Counted from the stretch's first letter, positions 36,656 through 44,531 are shown. The stretch is DNA of 64,000 nt from Bradyrhizobium sp. CCBAU 53338 (GCF_015291665.1 NZ_CP030048.1:4154001-4218000); one strand, 5' to 3'. Translations and numbers: made by a program. The notes: a model not told the origin generated them from the sequence alone.

Positions 36656-36849
36656 TTGGCGTGCAGCGGCTGGCCCGCGGTGCGCACGAGCCGGTCGGCC
36701 TTGACCGCGACGCGCGAGTCCCCGAGCTGCGGCCGCAGCGAAACGCTGATGGTCACAAAGGCGAGACAGAACAGCGTGCCGACGACGGCGACGCGGCGAT
36801 AGGTCTGGCGATCGCCCTGATAAAATGACGGCTCTGAAAACGGGGTCAT
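36652..36849 (-). CDS. Small single-pass membrane protein
   Basis: This 65-residue protein has an N-terminal polar part with Tyr/Arg ('MTPFSEPSFYQGDRQTYRR'), one membrane helix ('VAVVGTLFCLAFVTISVSL') and a short C-terminal periplasmic-type tail. It is a typical Bradyrhizobium small inner-membrane protein. No known role. Confidence 0.75.
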   Translation of the reverse strand: MTPFSEPSFYQGDRQTYRRVAVVGTLFCLAFVTISVSLRPQLGDSRVAVKADRLVRTAGQPLHAN

Positions 36850-36988
36850 GGCAATAGTCGGTTTTCTTGTTGTCTTTGCCAGACACCTATCCCAACCCGC
36901 GGCAAGCGCAACGCGATTGGACTCTTAACCTAACCGAATAGGGTTATCGCGCTTCCCGCAAGTTTTCGTTAGGAGATTGCGACGCGCC

Positions 36989-37339
36989 TCAGATCTCGGC
37001 GAGCCACTTCAGCGTCGCTTGAAAACCGAGGCTGCGATGACCGGCGACCAGCACGGTGCCGTAGACCTGGGCCCCCTCCTCGCTGAACGTGCCGGAAAAA
37101 CCGCTGGTCGCCTCGCTGCCTGCGAACAGCGGCCTCACGAGCGGATCGGCGAACGGTGAATGCTGGTTGGTGGCGAGCTCGCCCTTCCAGGTGCCGTTGC
37201 CGAACGTGTAGGTGCCGCGCGACCAGAAGTAGGGTCCGCCGCCGAGCAGCACGCCATCGCGCAGGATCAACACGCCGCTGTCGCGGCCCTTCACGCCGTC
37301 GAGCATGTGGATGTGGATCGAGTAGAGCCCGTTCTTCAT
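36989..37339 (-). CDS. GrlR-like small regulatory protein
   Basis: This 116-residue protein has repeated beta hairpins: 'GLYSIHIHMLDGVKGRDSGV', 'GGGPYFWSRGTYTFGNGTWKG', 'GFSGTFSEEG' and 'GHRSLGFQATLKWL'. This is the pattern of the GrlR domain, first known as the repressor partner of GrlA in type III secretion of enteropathogenic E. coli. Stand-alone GrlR-like proteins occur in rhizobia without the LEE system, so its partner is unknown. There are no other type III genes nearby. Confidence 0.75.
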   Translation of the reverse strand: MKNGLYSIHIHMLDGVKGRDSGVLILRDGVLLGGGPYFWSRGTYTFGNGTWKGELATNQHSPFADPLVRPLFAGSEATSGFSGTFSEEGAQVYGTVLVAGHRSLGFQATLKWLAEI

Positions 37340-37426
37340 GGATGCGCCCGCCGTCCCCTGGTGACGATAGCGCGGGGCATGGGAAGCGTCGAGGCAGCAA
37401 CCAGCTTTGTTCCGGCTTCGCTACCA

Positions 37427-37489
37427 TTTCGTTCTCGGAGAACGAATCGGAATCGACGAAATCGGCGCGACGCAATTCTTAAACATTCG
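37427..37489 (+). repeat. Hairpin-containing repeat, copy A
   Basis: It begins TTTCGTTC-TCGGA-GAACGAATCGG, an inverted pair (GTTC/GAAC). The stretch ATCGGCGCGACGCAATTCTT follows. Copy B at 37666 has the same order of words: the TTTCGTTC hairpin, ACGAATCGGA, TCG, AAATC, GCGCGAC and ATTC.TAA. Confidence 0.7.
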
Positions 37490-37665
37490 TTTGCACGCAA
37501 ACGAGCGACGCTCCACGGCAAGCGAAAGATCGCACCATCACGTTGCACATCGTCCGCGGCGGCCGCAACGATGACACGGTGATTCAAGGCATCGCGCCGA
37601 CCCGTTTCGATACAGGTCGCAAGCACGACTGCGAACACGCGCGACTTGTTCTGCAAACGACTCCA

Positions 37666-37728
37666 TTTCGTTCCTGAGGAACGAATCGGAGTCGCGCAAA
37701 TCAGCGCGACACGATTCCTAACGATCGA
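37666..37728 (+). repeat. Hairpin-containing repeat, copy B
   Basis: Diverged direct copy of 37427-37489 with its own hairpin (TTCGTTCC-TGA-GGAACGAA). The loops differ but the stems are preserved by matching changes, suggesting the RNA or DNA hairpin matters. Confidence 0.7.
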
Positions 37729-37772
37729 TGAAGCGACGCGCCGTCACCTCGCGCGCGCGTCCGCGACGCCGC

Positions 37773-37913
37773 TCAGGCCGCCGCGCGCCTGGCGTTGCCC
37801 TTCTCCGAGAAGCATTCCAGGATCTGGATGCGGAGCTCTTCCGCGGCCGGGCCCTCGACCTTCCTGAGCTGGTTCCAGAGCCGGATCACTTCGCGCTGCT
37901 TCTCTGGCGTCAT
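37773..37913 (-). CDS. 46-residue soluble helical miniprotein
   Basis: On the minus strand ATG at 37913 opens 46 residues beginning 'MTPEKQREVIRLWNQLRKVE' and continuing 'GPAAEELRIQILECFSEKGN', ending 'ARRAAA'. The regular amphipathic helices and absence of Arg/Pro artefact character make this a real gene, although it is short. The overlapping longer frames on both strands look non-coding. Function unknown. Confidence 0.7.
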   Translation of the reverse strand: MTPEKQREVIRLWNQLRKVEGPAAEELRIQILECFSEKGNARRAAA

Positions 37914-38062
37914 GAGTCATCTCCAAAGCTGATGACTCAACTAGAACAAAGGAAGAACACAAAGTCCAGCCCTTGCCCCAGATTTCTGTGCAAGCCGCGT
38001 TGAACCTTTTCGCCGCCCCGTAGACGTACGGATGCTGGGGATTTCAGCGCCCAGTTAACATG

Positions 38063-38113
38063 ACAGCGCCGCGATGGACGAATATATTCCGTCACCGCGG
38101 CGCTGTTGCTTTT
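38063..38113 (+). terminator. Long terminator-like hairpin
   Basis: ACAGCGCCGCG (38063-38073) pairs perfectly with CGCGGCGCTGT (38096-38106). An inner GACG/CGTC pairing lies inside, and TGCTTTTT follows. Confidence 0.75.
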
Positions 38114-38186
38114 TGGATTTTCAACCTTAAGTTAAAGGCACTGCTGGCGGCCAGGCGCTGAAATCCCAACGCCGTCAGCAAGAGAG

Positions 38187-38217
38187 CCCCGTGCGCAAGC
38201 GCGGGGTTTTTCTTTTT
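38187..38217 (+). terminator. Strong Rho-independent terminator
   Basis: CCCCGTGC (38187-38194) pairs with GCGCGGGG (38199-38206) around the stable tetraloop GCAA, followed by TTTTTCTTTTT. Confidence 0.88.
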
Positions 38218-38313
38218 GCGAATGCGGCTGACGCCTTGCGCGTCCTGCGCTGAACTTTTTCAGCGCTCGCGCGTCTAATTCAATGAAGCTTCCCCCAGGC
38301 TTCACCCCATCAG

Positions 38314-38354
38314 AAAACCCCGCTCCCCCCAAGCGGGGTTTTCCCCTTTTTGCT
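38314..38354 (+). terminator. Strong Rho-independent terminator
   Basis: AAAACCCCGCT (38314-38324) pairs with AGCGGGGTTTT (38332-38342), followed by CCCCTTTTTG. The A-run also makes it work on the minus strand, after the HU gene. Confidence 0.88.
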
Positions 38355-38405
38355 GCACACATTGCCTGCGCGCCCTTCGGACCACGCCGCGATGCGGTGG
38401 CCAGA

Positions 38406-38702
38406 TCAGACGGCGTCCTTGGCGACCTTCAGCGGCGAGGCCTTGACCGACTTGCTCGCCGGCTTCGCCGCGAACTGCATCGGCTCCTTGGTGAAGGGAT
38501 TGACGCCCATGCGGGCTTCGGTCGCGGGCTTGTTGACGACGGACATCTTCACGAAACCGGGAATAACGAACTCGCCGGCCTCGTTGAGCTCCTTGTAGCC
38601 GACCGTCGCCATGTACTCGATGACCGACTTCACGTCGTTCTTCGCGAGCTGCGTGCCCTCGGCAATCGCATCGATCAATTGAGTCTTGGTCATCTTCGCC
38701 AT
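38406..38702 (-). CDS. HU-family DNA-binding protein
   Basis: This 98-residue histone-like protein begins 'MAKMTKTQLIDAIAEGTQLA' with the HU dimerisation helices, then the beta-arm region 'GEFVIPGFVKMSVVNKPATEARMGVNPFT', and a Lys/Ala tail ('KPASKSVKASPLKVAKDAV'). The 'ARMGVNPFT' arm is characteristic of the proteobacterial HU/IHF fold. It compacts DNA and affects transcription. Start 38702 follows GAGGAAT. The tail is longer than in E. coli HU. Confidence 0.93.
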   Translation of the reverse strand: MAKMTKTQLIDAIAEGTQLAKNDVKSVIEYMATVGYKELNEAGEFVIPGFVKMSVVNKPATEARMGVNPFTKEPMQFAAKPASKSVKASPLKVAKDAV

Positions 38703-38855
38703 GTCTGGATTCCTCTGAATTGGGTGCGCGCAAGCTGCGATGGTGCTATGTCCGGGAAGCGGTAAAACTGCGCGGGCGGCGCGTCTGCTCATGCCTGTCG
38801 GCCACGAAGCAGCCGGGCTTAGAACCTATCGAGGCCGAAAACGCAAGCAGCAGTT

Positions 38856-39680
38856 CTACGTGAGTTCCGTGATGTTTCCGTCGGGCAATGGCGCCCGGGC
38901 AACACCGGCGAGATATTTCGCAGGCGGCTTGCCCAACGCCTTTCTGAACATCGTGATGAAGGCCGTGACGGATTCATAGCCGAGGTCCGCCGAAACCTGC
39001 TGCACGCTCGCGCCCGCGGCGAGCTCGCGGATCGCGACGATCAGATGCAGTTGCTGACGCCAGCGCCCGAACGTCAGCCCCGTCTGCTTCACAACGAGAC
39101 GCGCAAGACTGCTCTGGCTGAGTGCGACGTGATCGGCCCATTCCGCCAGGGTGCGGCGGTCGGCGGGATTGTCCGCCAGGCTTGCGGCGATGCGCTTCAA
39201 CCGCGGCTCGGTCGAGAGCGGCAGATGCAATTGCTGCACGGGCATGCGCGGCAACTCGCCGAGCAGCACGCCGATCAGGCGCTCCCGCCGCGCCTCGTCG
39301 TGCTGCGCGCCGTCGGACAGCTCGACGATCAGTTCGCGCAGCAAGGGCGAGATCGAAATGGTGCAGCAGCGATCCGGAAGGTCGACCAGCTCGGCCTCGA
39401 TGTAGACGAAGAACAATCGCGCATTGGCGGTGGCGCGATTGCTGTGCGCCATGCGGCTCGGAATCCAGACCGCACAATGCGGCGGCACCATCCACAGGCC
39501 GTCAGGCACACGACAGGTGACGCCGCCGCCGAGCGACACCACGAGCTGTCCCTTGCGATGGCGGTGGTCGGGCACCTCGCCCCTGGTCCCGTCGGCATCG
39601 ACGCGCACGGCAATGACGGGCGCGGACCGGTCGTCCACATCCAGGTCGAGCCAGGGATAGCTGAGTTTTTGCCTAACCAT
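38856..39680 (-). CDS. AraC-family transcriptional regulator with cupin sensor
   Basis: This 274-residue regulator has an N-terminal cupin-like sensor ('HRHRKGQLVVSLGGGVTCRV', 'PPHCAVWIPSRMAHS') and a C-terminal AraC HTH pair ('WADHVALSQSSLARLVVKQTG', 'VQQVSADLGYESVTAFITMFRKALGKPPAKY'). It is divergent from the carboxylesterase gene, with a 95-bp AT-rich gap, so that gene is the likely target. Confidence 0.9.
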   Translation of the reverse strand: MVRQKLSYPWLDLDVDDRSAPVIAVRVDADGTRGEVPDHRHRKGQLVVSLGGGVTCRVPDGLWMVPPHCAVWIPSRMAHSNRATANARLFFVYIEAELVDLPDRCCTISISPLLRELIVELSDGAQHDEARRERLIGVLLGELPRMPVQQLHLPLSTEPRLKRIAASLADNPADRRTLAEWADHVALSQSSLARLVVKQTGLTFGRWRQQLHLIVAIRELAAGASVQQVSADLGYESVTAFITMFRKALGKPPAKYLAGVARAPLPDGNITELT

Positions 39681-39775
39681 TGACGATTTTTAGCGACTGG
39701 TTGGAATTATATATAAATTCATCCAGCCGCAAAGCCGTTAGTTCTGAGGTCGCCCCGAATTGAGGAGAAGCGACC

Positions 39776-41326
39776 GTGCATGGCGCGATGATCACGAAAT
39801 CCACCCCACCGGGCCGAACCGTTCGCACGCGAGCCGGCCAGGTGCGCGGCGCGCCACGCGACGCAAACGGCGTGCTCGCGTTCAAGGGCATCCCCTACGC
39901 AGCGCCTCCCGTCGGATCGCTACGGTGGCGCTCGCCGGAGCCGCCGACGCCATGGAGCGGCGTGCGCGATGCGCAGGCCTTCGGCGCGGCGTCTCTCTCG
40001 TCACTCGTAGACGATCCGCGGCCCGGGCCGCGCAATGAGGATTGCCTCACGCTCAATGTCTGGACCGCCGCGCAAGAGGCGGACGAGAAGCGGCCGGTGA
40101 TGGCATGGATCCACGGCGGCGGCTTTCAGTTCGGCTCCTCCGCCAATCCCGCCACCGATGGTGCGCTGCTGGCGGCGAAGGGGGTCGTCGTCGTCAGCTT
40201 CAACTATCGCCTTGGCGTCCTCGGCTTCCTCGCCCATCCCGAGCTCGACGCGGAAGCCCCGTCTGGCAATTACGGCCTGCTGGATCAGCTCGCAGCGCTC
40301 CGCTGGGTGAAGGCCAACATCGCAGCCTTCGGCGGCGACGGCGACAACGTCACCCTGTTCGGCGAATCCGCCGGCGCGATGGCCGTCGGCATCCTGATGG
40401 CGTCGCCGCTCGCGCACGGGCTGTTTCACAAAGCCATTTGCGAAAGCGGCGCCTTCTGGGACGGCCGGCACGGGCCGCTGCAAGGTTTCGACGAAGCCCG
40501 CGCGCGAGGCACAGCGTTCGTCCGCAACTACGGCAGCGGATCGATCGCGGCCTTGCGCGCGGTGCCGGCCGAACAGTTGAACGCAGCCGCGCCGTGGAGT
40601 TTTGCGCAAGATCACGTCACGCAGGCGTTCTCGCCGAGCATCGATCGTCATGTGGTGCCGGATGTGCCCGCGCGGCGCTTCCAGCGCGGCGAGCAGATGC
40701 ACATTCCCCTGCTGTCGGGGTGGAACAGCGCGGAGGAATTCCCCTTCATGCGGCTAGCGCTTCCCCATCACCAGCCGCAGGCCTTTCGCACGGCCACGGA
40801 GGCGATGTTCGGCAAGCACCGGGTCGCCGATGTCCGGACACTGTACCCCGCCGACACCGACGCACAGGCCAAGGCCTCCGCCGCGGCGCTCACGGGCGAC
40901 ATGGTGGTCGGCGAGCAGTGCTGGCAGGCGCTTCGCTTGCATCGCAGCAGCACGCGCGCGCCCGTCTATGGCTACCACTTCGTCTACACCTCGCCGTACA
41001 CGCCGATCGCCTCGCACGTCACCGAGATCCCCTTCGTGTTCGGCACCCTGACGCCGCAGCGGGTGATCGGCAGCACGGCGCCGCCCGCCGAAGCCGACCG
41101 TGCGCTGTCGCTGACCATGATGAGCTATTGGGTCAACTTCGCGACATCAGGCGATCCCAACGGGCCGGGCCTGCCCGACTGGCCGGCCTATGACGAGACC
41201 GACATCGTGCAGATCCTGGGCGCCCCGATCGAAGCCCGCCCCAATCCGCACGCGAAGCGCTTCCGCTTCCTCGGCGGCTTCAGGGAGGACGGGGCTCTTC
41301 CGATGCGCTGGCGCGACATCGCCTAG
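39776..41326 (+). CDS. Type B carboxylesterase/lipase family protein
   Basis: This 516-residue alpha/beta hydrolase is of the para-nitrobenzyl esterase kind. The oxyanion loop is 'WIHGGGFQFGS', the nucleophile elbow 'FGESAGA' has S198, and 'FKGIPYAAPPVG' and 'NEDCLTLNVW' are the family N-terminal signatures. The start is GTG at 39776 after GAGGAG; an ATG four codons later is an alternative. No signal peptide, so it is cytoplasmic. The substrate is unknown; divergent AraC control suggests a catabolic or detoxification inducer. Confidence 0.92.
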   Translation: MHGAMITKSTPPGRTVRTRAGQVRGAPRDANGVLAFKGIPYAAPPVGSLRWRSPEPPTPWSGVRDAQAFGAASLSSLVDDPRPGPRNEDCLTLNVWTAAQEADEKRPVMAWIHGGGFQFGSSANPATDGALLAAKGVVVVSFNYRLGVLGFLAHPELDAEAPSGNYGLLDQLAALRWVKANIAAFGGDGDNVTLFGESAGAMAVGILMASPLAHGLFHKAICESGAFWDGRHGPLQGFDEARARGTAFVRNYGSGSIAALRAVPAEQLNAAAPWSFAQDHVTQAFSPSIDRHVVPDVPARRFQRGEQMHIPLLSGWNSAEEFPFMRLALPHHQPQAFRTATEAMFGKHRVADVRTLYPADTDAQAKASAAALTGDMVVGEQCWQALRLHRSSTRAPVYGYHFVYTSPYTPIASHVTEIPFVFGTLTPQRVIGSTAPPAEADRALSLTMMSYWVNFATSGDPNGPGLPDWPAYDETDIVQILGAPIEARPNPHAKRFRFLGGFREDGALPMRWRDIA

Positions 41327-41485
41327 CGACCGCAGCGCAGGGAAAGCTCCGCTTGCCCCCGGCGGAGTTGTCCACACCATGCGTCACCTCGTCGTGAAAC
41401 TTTCGATACGAACGAAGTTGTTCAGACTCTGGTAACCCAACGCCGCCACTCTCAATCCCAGTCTTGTTGCGTTGGAGTACCTACA

Positions 41486-41788
41486 GTGCTGAATTTTGAT
41501 GAGCTGCGTGAACTCGCAGCCGATGTCCGCGTGTTTGTCGATGTCGCCGAAGACAAGGCCGCGGCGCTCAGATCCGTCATCGACGCCTACGACGTCGTGC
41601 TGGCGATCTTCCCGTCCGGAGACGGCATGGGCCTCCATGTGATCAAGGGCAAGGCGATCCTGGACCAGATCGCGACGTCCCGCTCGCACGCGGCCTACAG
41701 CCACACGGCCATCGCGGTTCCCGATCTCGAGCATGCCGAAGTGCTGAAATACCTGACCGCGCCGACCGACCAGCGGATTGCGGCATAA
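41486..41788 (+). CDS. Hypothetical protein, 100 residues
   Basis: The GTG at 41486 follows GGAG at nine bases and gives 'MLNFDELRELAADVRVFVDV', ending 'LEHAEVLKYLTAPTDQRIAA'. It is soluble, alternating alpha and beta, with codon use like its neighbours. No family recognised. Confidence 0.65.
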   Translation: MLNFDELRELAADVRVFVDVAEDKAAALRSVIDAYDVVLAIFPSGDGMGLHVIKGKAILDQIATSRSHAAYSHTAIAVPDLEHAEVLKYLTAPTDQRIAA

Positions 41789-42158
41789 GCGGATCATCGA
41801 CAGGCCTCGTGCGGACGGAACTCCCGGCTCTGCCGCGTTTGGAGCCCAGCCCCGTTGAACCGGCTGAGCCCGATGGCGTTGTCCAAAGCACTGCCGGGTG
41901 ACAACCGGACGCAATGGGGATGTCGGACGCGGAGCATTTTTCCGGTTTCTGCCCGCGACATCAACGTATCTGTACGCGCTGACGACTGACCTGTTCCCGG
42001 CAGCTGCACCTTCTTGGTTGCGACGTCGCAAATGACGGCGCCACTGCACGGTATCACTATGATTCCGATGGCGCCGTGCCGATCGGCATGATCTGCATCA
42101 AAGACCTGCAACCAACGCGCGCATATATTGCGAAGCACGTGAGCCTCCTTCGCGGGAC
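41789..42158. other. 370-bp region without a confident gene
   Basis: Open frames exist on both strands but are Arg/Cys-rich, lack ribosome-binding sites and overlap each other. It could be a decayed gene; no protein family can be read from it. Confidence 0.4.
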
Positions 42159-42353
42159 ATGCACATGCTTCCTGACCCTGCCTGCCGGTACTCCGTGTGT
42201 GTTCATGCGACCGGGCTCTTCGTCATCGAGGAGACCCACGCCGACGGAACGTCGGAGCAGCTGGTCGGGAGCTTCCACAGCCGACGTGCTGCGGAATCCT
42301 GGATTGCAAGGCAATCCCAGCATCCAGGCAGCCAATCAGCCAGATGTTACTAG
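42159..42353 (+). CDS. Small hypothetical protein
   Basis: The 64-residue frame reads 'MHMLPDPACRYSVCVHATGL', then 'FVIEETHADGTSEQLVGSFH', then a Trp-containing helix. The beta-hairpin pattern followed by 'SRRAAESWIARQ' looks like a folded domain, but the start signal is weak. No homology recognised. Confidence 0.5.
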   Translation: MHMLPDPACRYSVCVHATGLFVIEETHADGTSEQLVGSFHSRRAAESWIARQSQHPGSQSARCY

Positions 42354-42706
42354 CAACGGCGCGGACGCACCGAACGATTTGACGATGGCGGTCTCGACCG
42401 CGCCGAGGATCACGTCGAAGACAGGGCAGAGCAAGGCATCAAGCATCGCCGCTCATCCTGCCTCGCGATGCTTCATGCCGCTTGCCGGCTCTGCCGGTCC
42501 TGACGGTTGAATGCAGCGGCGCGCCAACGCACGAGGCGCGACTTGATGTCGACCACGAACGCGCCGGGCACCACCGCCATTCGCTGTGTGACGACGATCA
42601 CGGCGGCCCGGACGCGCCTCGCGTACTCCTGACATCACAGGTGCAAGGGGAACACTCCCCGTCGACGGCGGAATGGTCCGCCGTCCGATCTCAACAGGAG
42701 CAGACC
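42354..42706. other. 353-bp region upstream of the double-glycine peptide gene
   Basis: Frames run open into the peptide gene but have no coding look. No immunity protein, transporter or regulator fragment was recognised. The segment should hold the peptide's promoter. Confidence 0.4.
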
Positions 42707-42934
42707 ATGCAGAGCAGTGAACACAAGAACTCGGGAATGATCGAGCTGACGGATGCGGAGCTCGATTCGATCGTCGGCGGCAACTGGCTGGGCGACGCCT
42801 TCCGCGCCATCGGCAGCGCCATCGTCCACGCCGTCGAGTGGGTCGGCGGTGTCATCGCCGGCGCCTTGCAGGGCCCGGGCAATCTGCGCGGCCCGTTCGG
42901 GCCGGGGGGTGGACCGGGCCAGCCTCCCTTCTGA
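42707..42934 (+). CDS. Bacteriocin-like peptide with double-glycine leader
   Basis: The ATG at 42707, six bases after CAGGAG, encodes 75 residues. The first 25 form a canonical class II bacteriocin/Nif11-style leader, 'MIELTDAELDSIVGG' (residues 11-25), ending in the GG cleavage site. The predicted core is about 50 residues: an amphipathic, glycine-spaced helix ('NWLGDAFRAIGSAIVHAVEW', 'VGGVIAGALQG') and a Pro/Gly tail ending 'GPGQPPF'. The core has no cysteine. A terminator follows directly. No peptidase-ABC exporter or immunity gene is visible nearby, so maturation would depend on a distant transporter. Activity is unproven. Confidence 0.75.
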   Translation: MQSSEHKNSGMIELTDAELDSIVGGNWLGDAFRAIGSAIVHAVEWVGGVIAGALQGPGNLRGPFGPGGGPGQPPF

Positions 42935-42966
42935 TATCGTCTTCCCGGACGTCATCGCGAAATCCG

Positions 42967-42994
42967 GAGGCCGCCTCGGTTGGCGGCCTCTTCG
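42967..42994 (+). terminator. Rho-independent terminator after the double-glycine peptide
   Basis: GAGGCCGCC (42967-42975) pairs with GGCGGCCTC (42982-42990), followed by TTCG. It lies 32 bp after the peptide's stop. Confidence 0.75.
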
Positions 42995-43075
42995 ATTCAT
43001 GAACCGTTTGTCCAGATGCTTGCACCGTCGCAAGACCGGAAGATCGCGCATCCGCCGGCAGCGGCTTGCCTCCCG

Positions 43076-43339
43076 CTACCAATCATCTGCGGCGTCCCTG
43101 GTCGCGAAGTGGCATCCAAAGGCCACCATGGCGAGCGTGAACGTCGCGCCAAGCAGAATTCGCAGGGTCAATCCCATGTCCTCGCTGACGTAACGGATGT
43201 CGTGCCGTTGGGCGTAGCGTTCAGGATGGTTCGCATCAGGCTCTCGAGGAGAGATCGTCGTGAGCGCAAGCCACGCGAAGGTCCCGCAAAGCGCGGCAAC
43301 CCGCGCAATCTTTCCAAGGCTTCGTACCCAGCGCTTCAT
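43076..43339 (-). CDS. Small membrane protein with two helices
   Basis: This 87-residue protein has a first hydrophobic segment 'VAALCGTFAWLALTTI', a polar loop rich in His/Arg/Asp ('NHPERYAQRHDIRYV'), and a second segment 'LRILLGATFTLAMVAFGC'. It ends in a charged tail. It is an inner-membrane protein of unknown role, pointing at the double-glycine peptide gene from the opposite strand. Confidence 0.65.
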   Translation of the reverse strand: MKRWVRSLGKIARVAALCGTFAWLALTTISPREPDANHPERYAQRHDIRYVSEDMGLTLRILLGATFTLAMVAFGCHFATRDAADDW

Positions 43340-43712
43340 GCCGCTCTCGCCATGAAGACCGAGGAGACCAGAAACCTAGCGGCCAGCACGGTCACGAAAT
43401 CCGTCTTCAAGCTCCGAACCATGCAGCTTAGTCGCGCGGCCTCTCCGCCGGTTCAGGTGCCTCAGCTCCGCAGCCAGGAAGGCCTCTCAGATGCGATAGC
43501 CCCGGCAGGTGCTGCCGATAAACTGGATTTACTGACGGTAAACGCGAATTTAATGGCGGTAGAAACACGGAGGTTCCCTGGCTTTGAGGGAACAAACTAC
43601 CGCTGGGAACCAGGAAATACCGCACTGCAGCGCGACCGTTAAGCAACAATCTAACGTCGCCTTTACCGGAGCCAGCCTAGCAGTAAAGCTGACGCTGAGG
43701 CTGGAGGAACGC
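43340..43712. other. 373-bp intergenic region with alternative hairpins
   Basis: GGTTCCC (43572-43578) can pair either with GGGAAC (43588-43593) or with GGGAACC (43605-43611), upstream of the 60-residue gene at 43713. No gene is visible in the remainder. Confidence 0.45.
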
Positions 43713-43895
43713 ATGTCCATTGATCGCACGAGTGCTCGAGCACTGGTTGAAGCCGGCTATATGCCGCTTTCGGAGTACGTCAGACTTTTCGGCGAGACCG
43801 ACACCGCACCGGACATCGTCCCGTCGGTCGACGCCGGCGCGCGCGAAGGCTCGAGCCAGGAAGCCGACGCCGCTGCGCTCAAGCCTGAAGTTTGA
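43713..43895 (+). CDS. Small hypothetical soluble protein
   Basis: The 60-residue product begins 'MSIDRTSARALVEAGYMPLS' and continues 'EYVRLFGETDTAPDIVPSVD', with an acidic Ala/Ser tail. GGAGG lies seven bases before the ATG. The N-terminus 'SARALVEAGYMPLSEYV' resembles short conserved proteins of Bradyrhizobium. No function assigned. Confidence 0.7.
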   Translation: MSIDRTSARALVEAGYMPLSEYVRLFGETDTAPDIVPSVDAGAREGSSQEADAAALKPEV

Positions 43896-44240
43896 TGCGC
43901 ATTCCCTGAGAGCGGACGGCCCGCCAAGAAGCGGTGGATGGATTGACGTACGTTGACTGTGCATTGAATTCATTCACCGGCAATTGCCGCCGGCAATCTT
44001 GCGACCATGCGGCTTCAGTCCATGCTTGGGGACGGAGCGAATGCTCTTTCAACTTGGTTGTTTTTGTCTTCTGCTGAGCTGAAGCAGCGCGCCCTGGACC
44101 AGACAATCACCCACTCAGGAAAGCGCGGGACGATCTCCGGCCGAAACGGGGGAACGGAGCGGTCGTTCGCTCACCTGCTCCTCTGAGATGAGAAAAAGGC
44201 CTCGGCTTTCACCGAGGCCCTGCGCTCGTCCGGTCTTGCT
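43896..44240. other. 345-bp region, no gene seen
   Basis: It contains a short palindrome (CCGGCAATTGCCG at about 43978) and at its right end the terminator of the gene on the opposite strand. No coding frame with a start signal. Confidence 0.45.
44191..44220 (-). terminator. Rho-independent terminator on minus strand
   Basis: Read on the minus strand, GGCCTCGGT and GCCGAGGCC form the stem around GAAA, followed by TTTTTCTC. It ends the transcript of the cysteine-rich exported protein. Confidence 0.88.
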
Positions 44241-44531
44241 TCACCGACCCATGCACTTGTCCCAAGCCCTGCGCTGAGCCTTGGTGGTTTGTCCGGCCTG
44301 CCATTGCGCGAACGTGAACCCGGCCTGCCGTTGACACTCGCTTGCGGTCTTGCCGCTGGCGCCAGCGTCGGGCCTGGTGCCGCCGGCCGCACGGGCGGCT
44401 TCGCAATTGCCTGCATTGCGCAAACTCTGGCAGGTCGAATTGTGGTTGCACACCATCCCGCCACAGCCCGCGGCGAAGGCTTCAGATGCGAGAACACAGA
44501 TTGCCAGTACCGCACATAATGTCGACTTCAT
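44241..44531 (-). CDS. Exported cysteine-rich small protein
   Basis: This 96-residue protein has a signal peptide ('MKSTLCAVLAICVLASEAFA') and a mature domain with six cysteines arranged as 'GCGGMVCNHNSTCQSLRNAGNC' region and 'ECQRQAG...WDKCMGR', suggesting three disulfides in the periplasm. The start at 44531 is preceded by GGGAGAG. It has no recognised family. It has its own terminator and so is monocistronic. Confidence 0.8.
   Translation of the reverse strand: MKSTLCAVLAICVLASEAFAAGCGGMVCNHNSTCQSLRNAGNCEAARAAGGTRPDAGASGKTASECQRQAGFTFAQWQAGQTTKAQRRAWDKCMGR

Larger units (their letters stand above)
37340..37772. other. 433-bp intergenic region with a duplicated hairpin element
   Basis: It carries two related ~63-bp segments (37427-37489 and 37666-37728) and no convincing gene. 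The frames through it are Arg-rich and lack starts with a ribosome-binding site. Confidence 0.6.
37914..38405. other. 492-bp hairpin-rich intergenic region, possible small-RNA cluster
   Basis: No protein gene is visible. There are three strong hairpin/T-tract structures (38063-38113, 38187-38217, 38314-38354), plus internal stems CTGGG/CCCAG (38035-38054), GCGCTGAA/TTCAGCGC (about 38246-38265) and GAAGC/GCTTC (38285-38304). Three terminators in series without ORFs between them suggest short non-coding transcripts. Confidence 0.6.

Noticed and set aside
43572..43640. EcfG-type general stress promoter (GGAAC-N16/17-CGTT)
   Set aside because: GGAAC words occur, but no CGTT-type -10 lies at the right distance.
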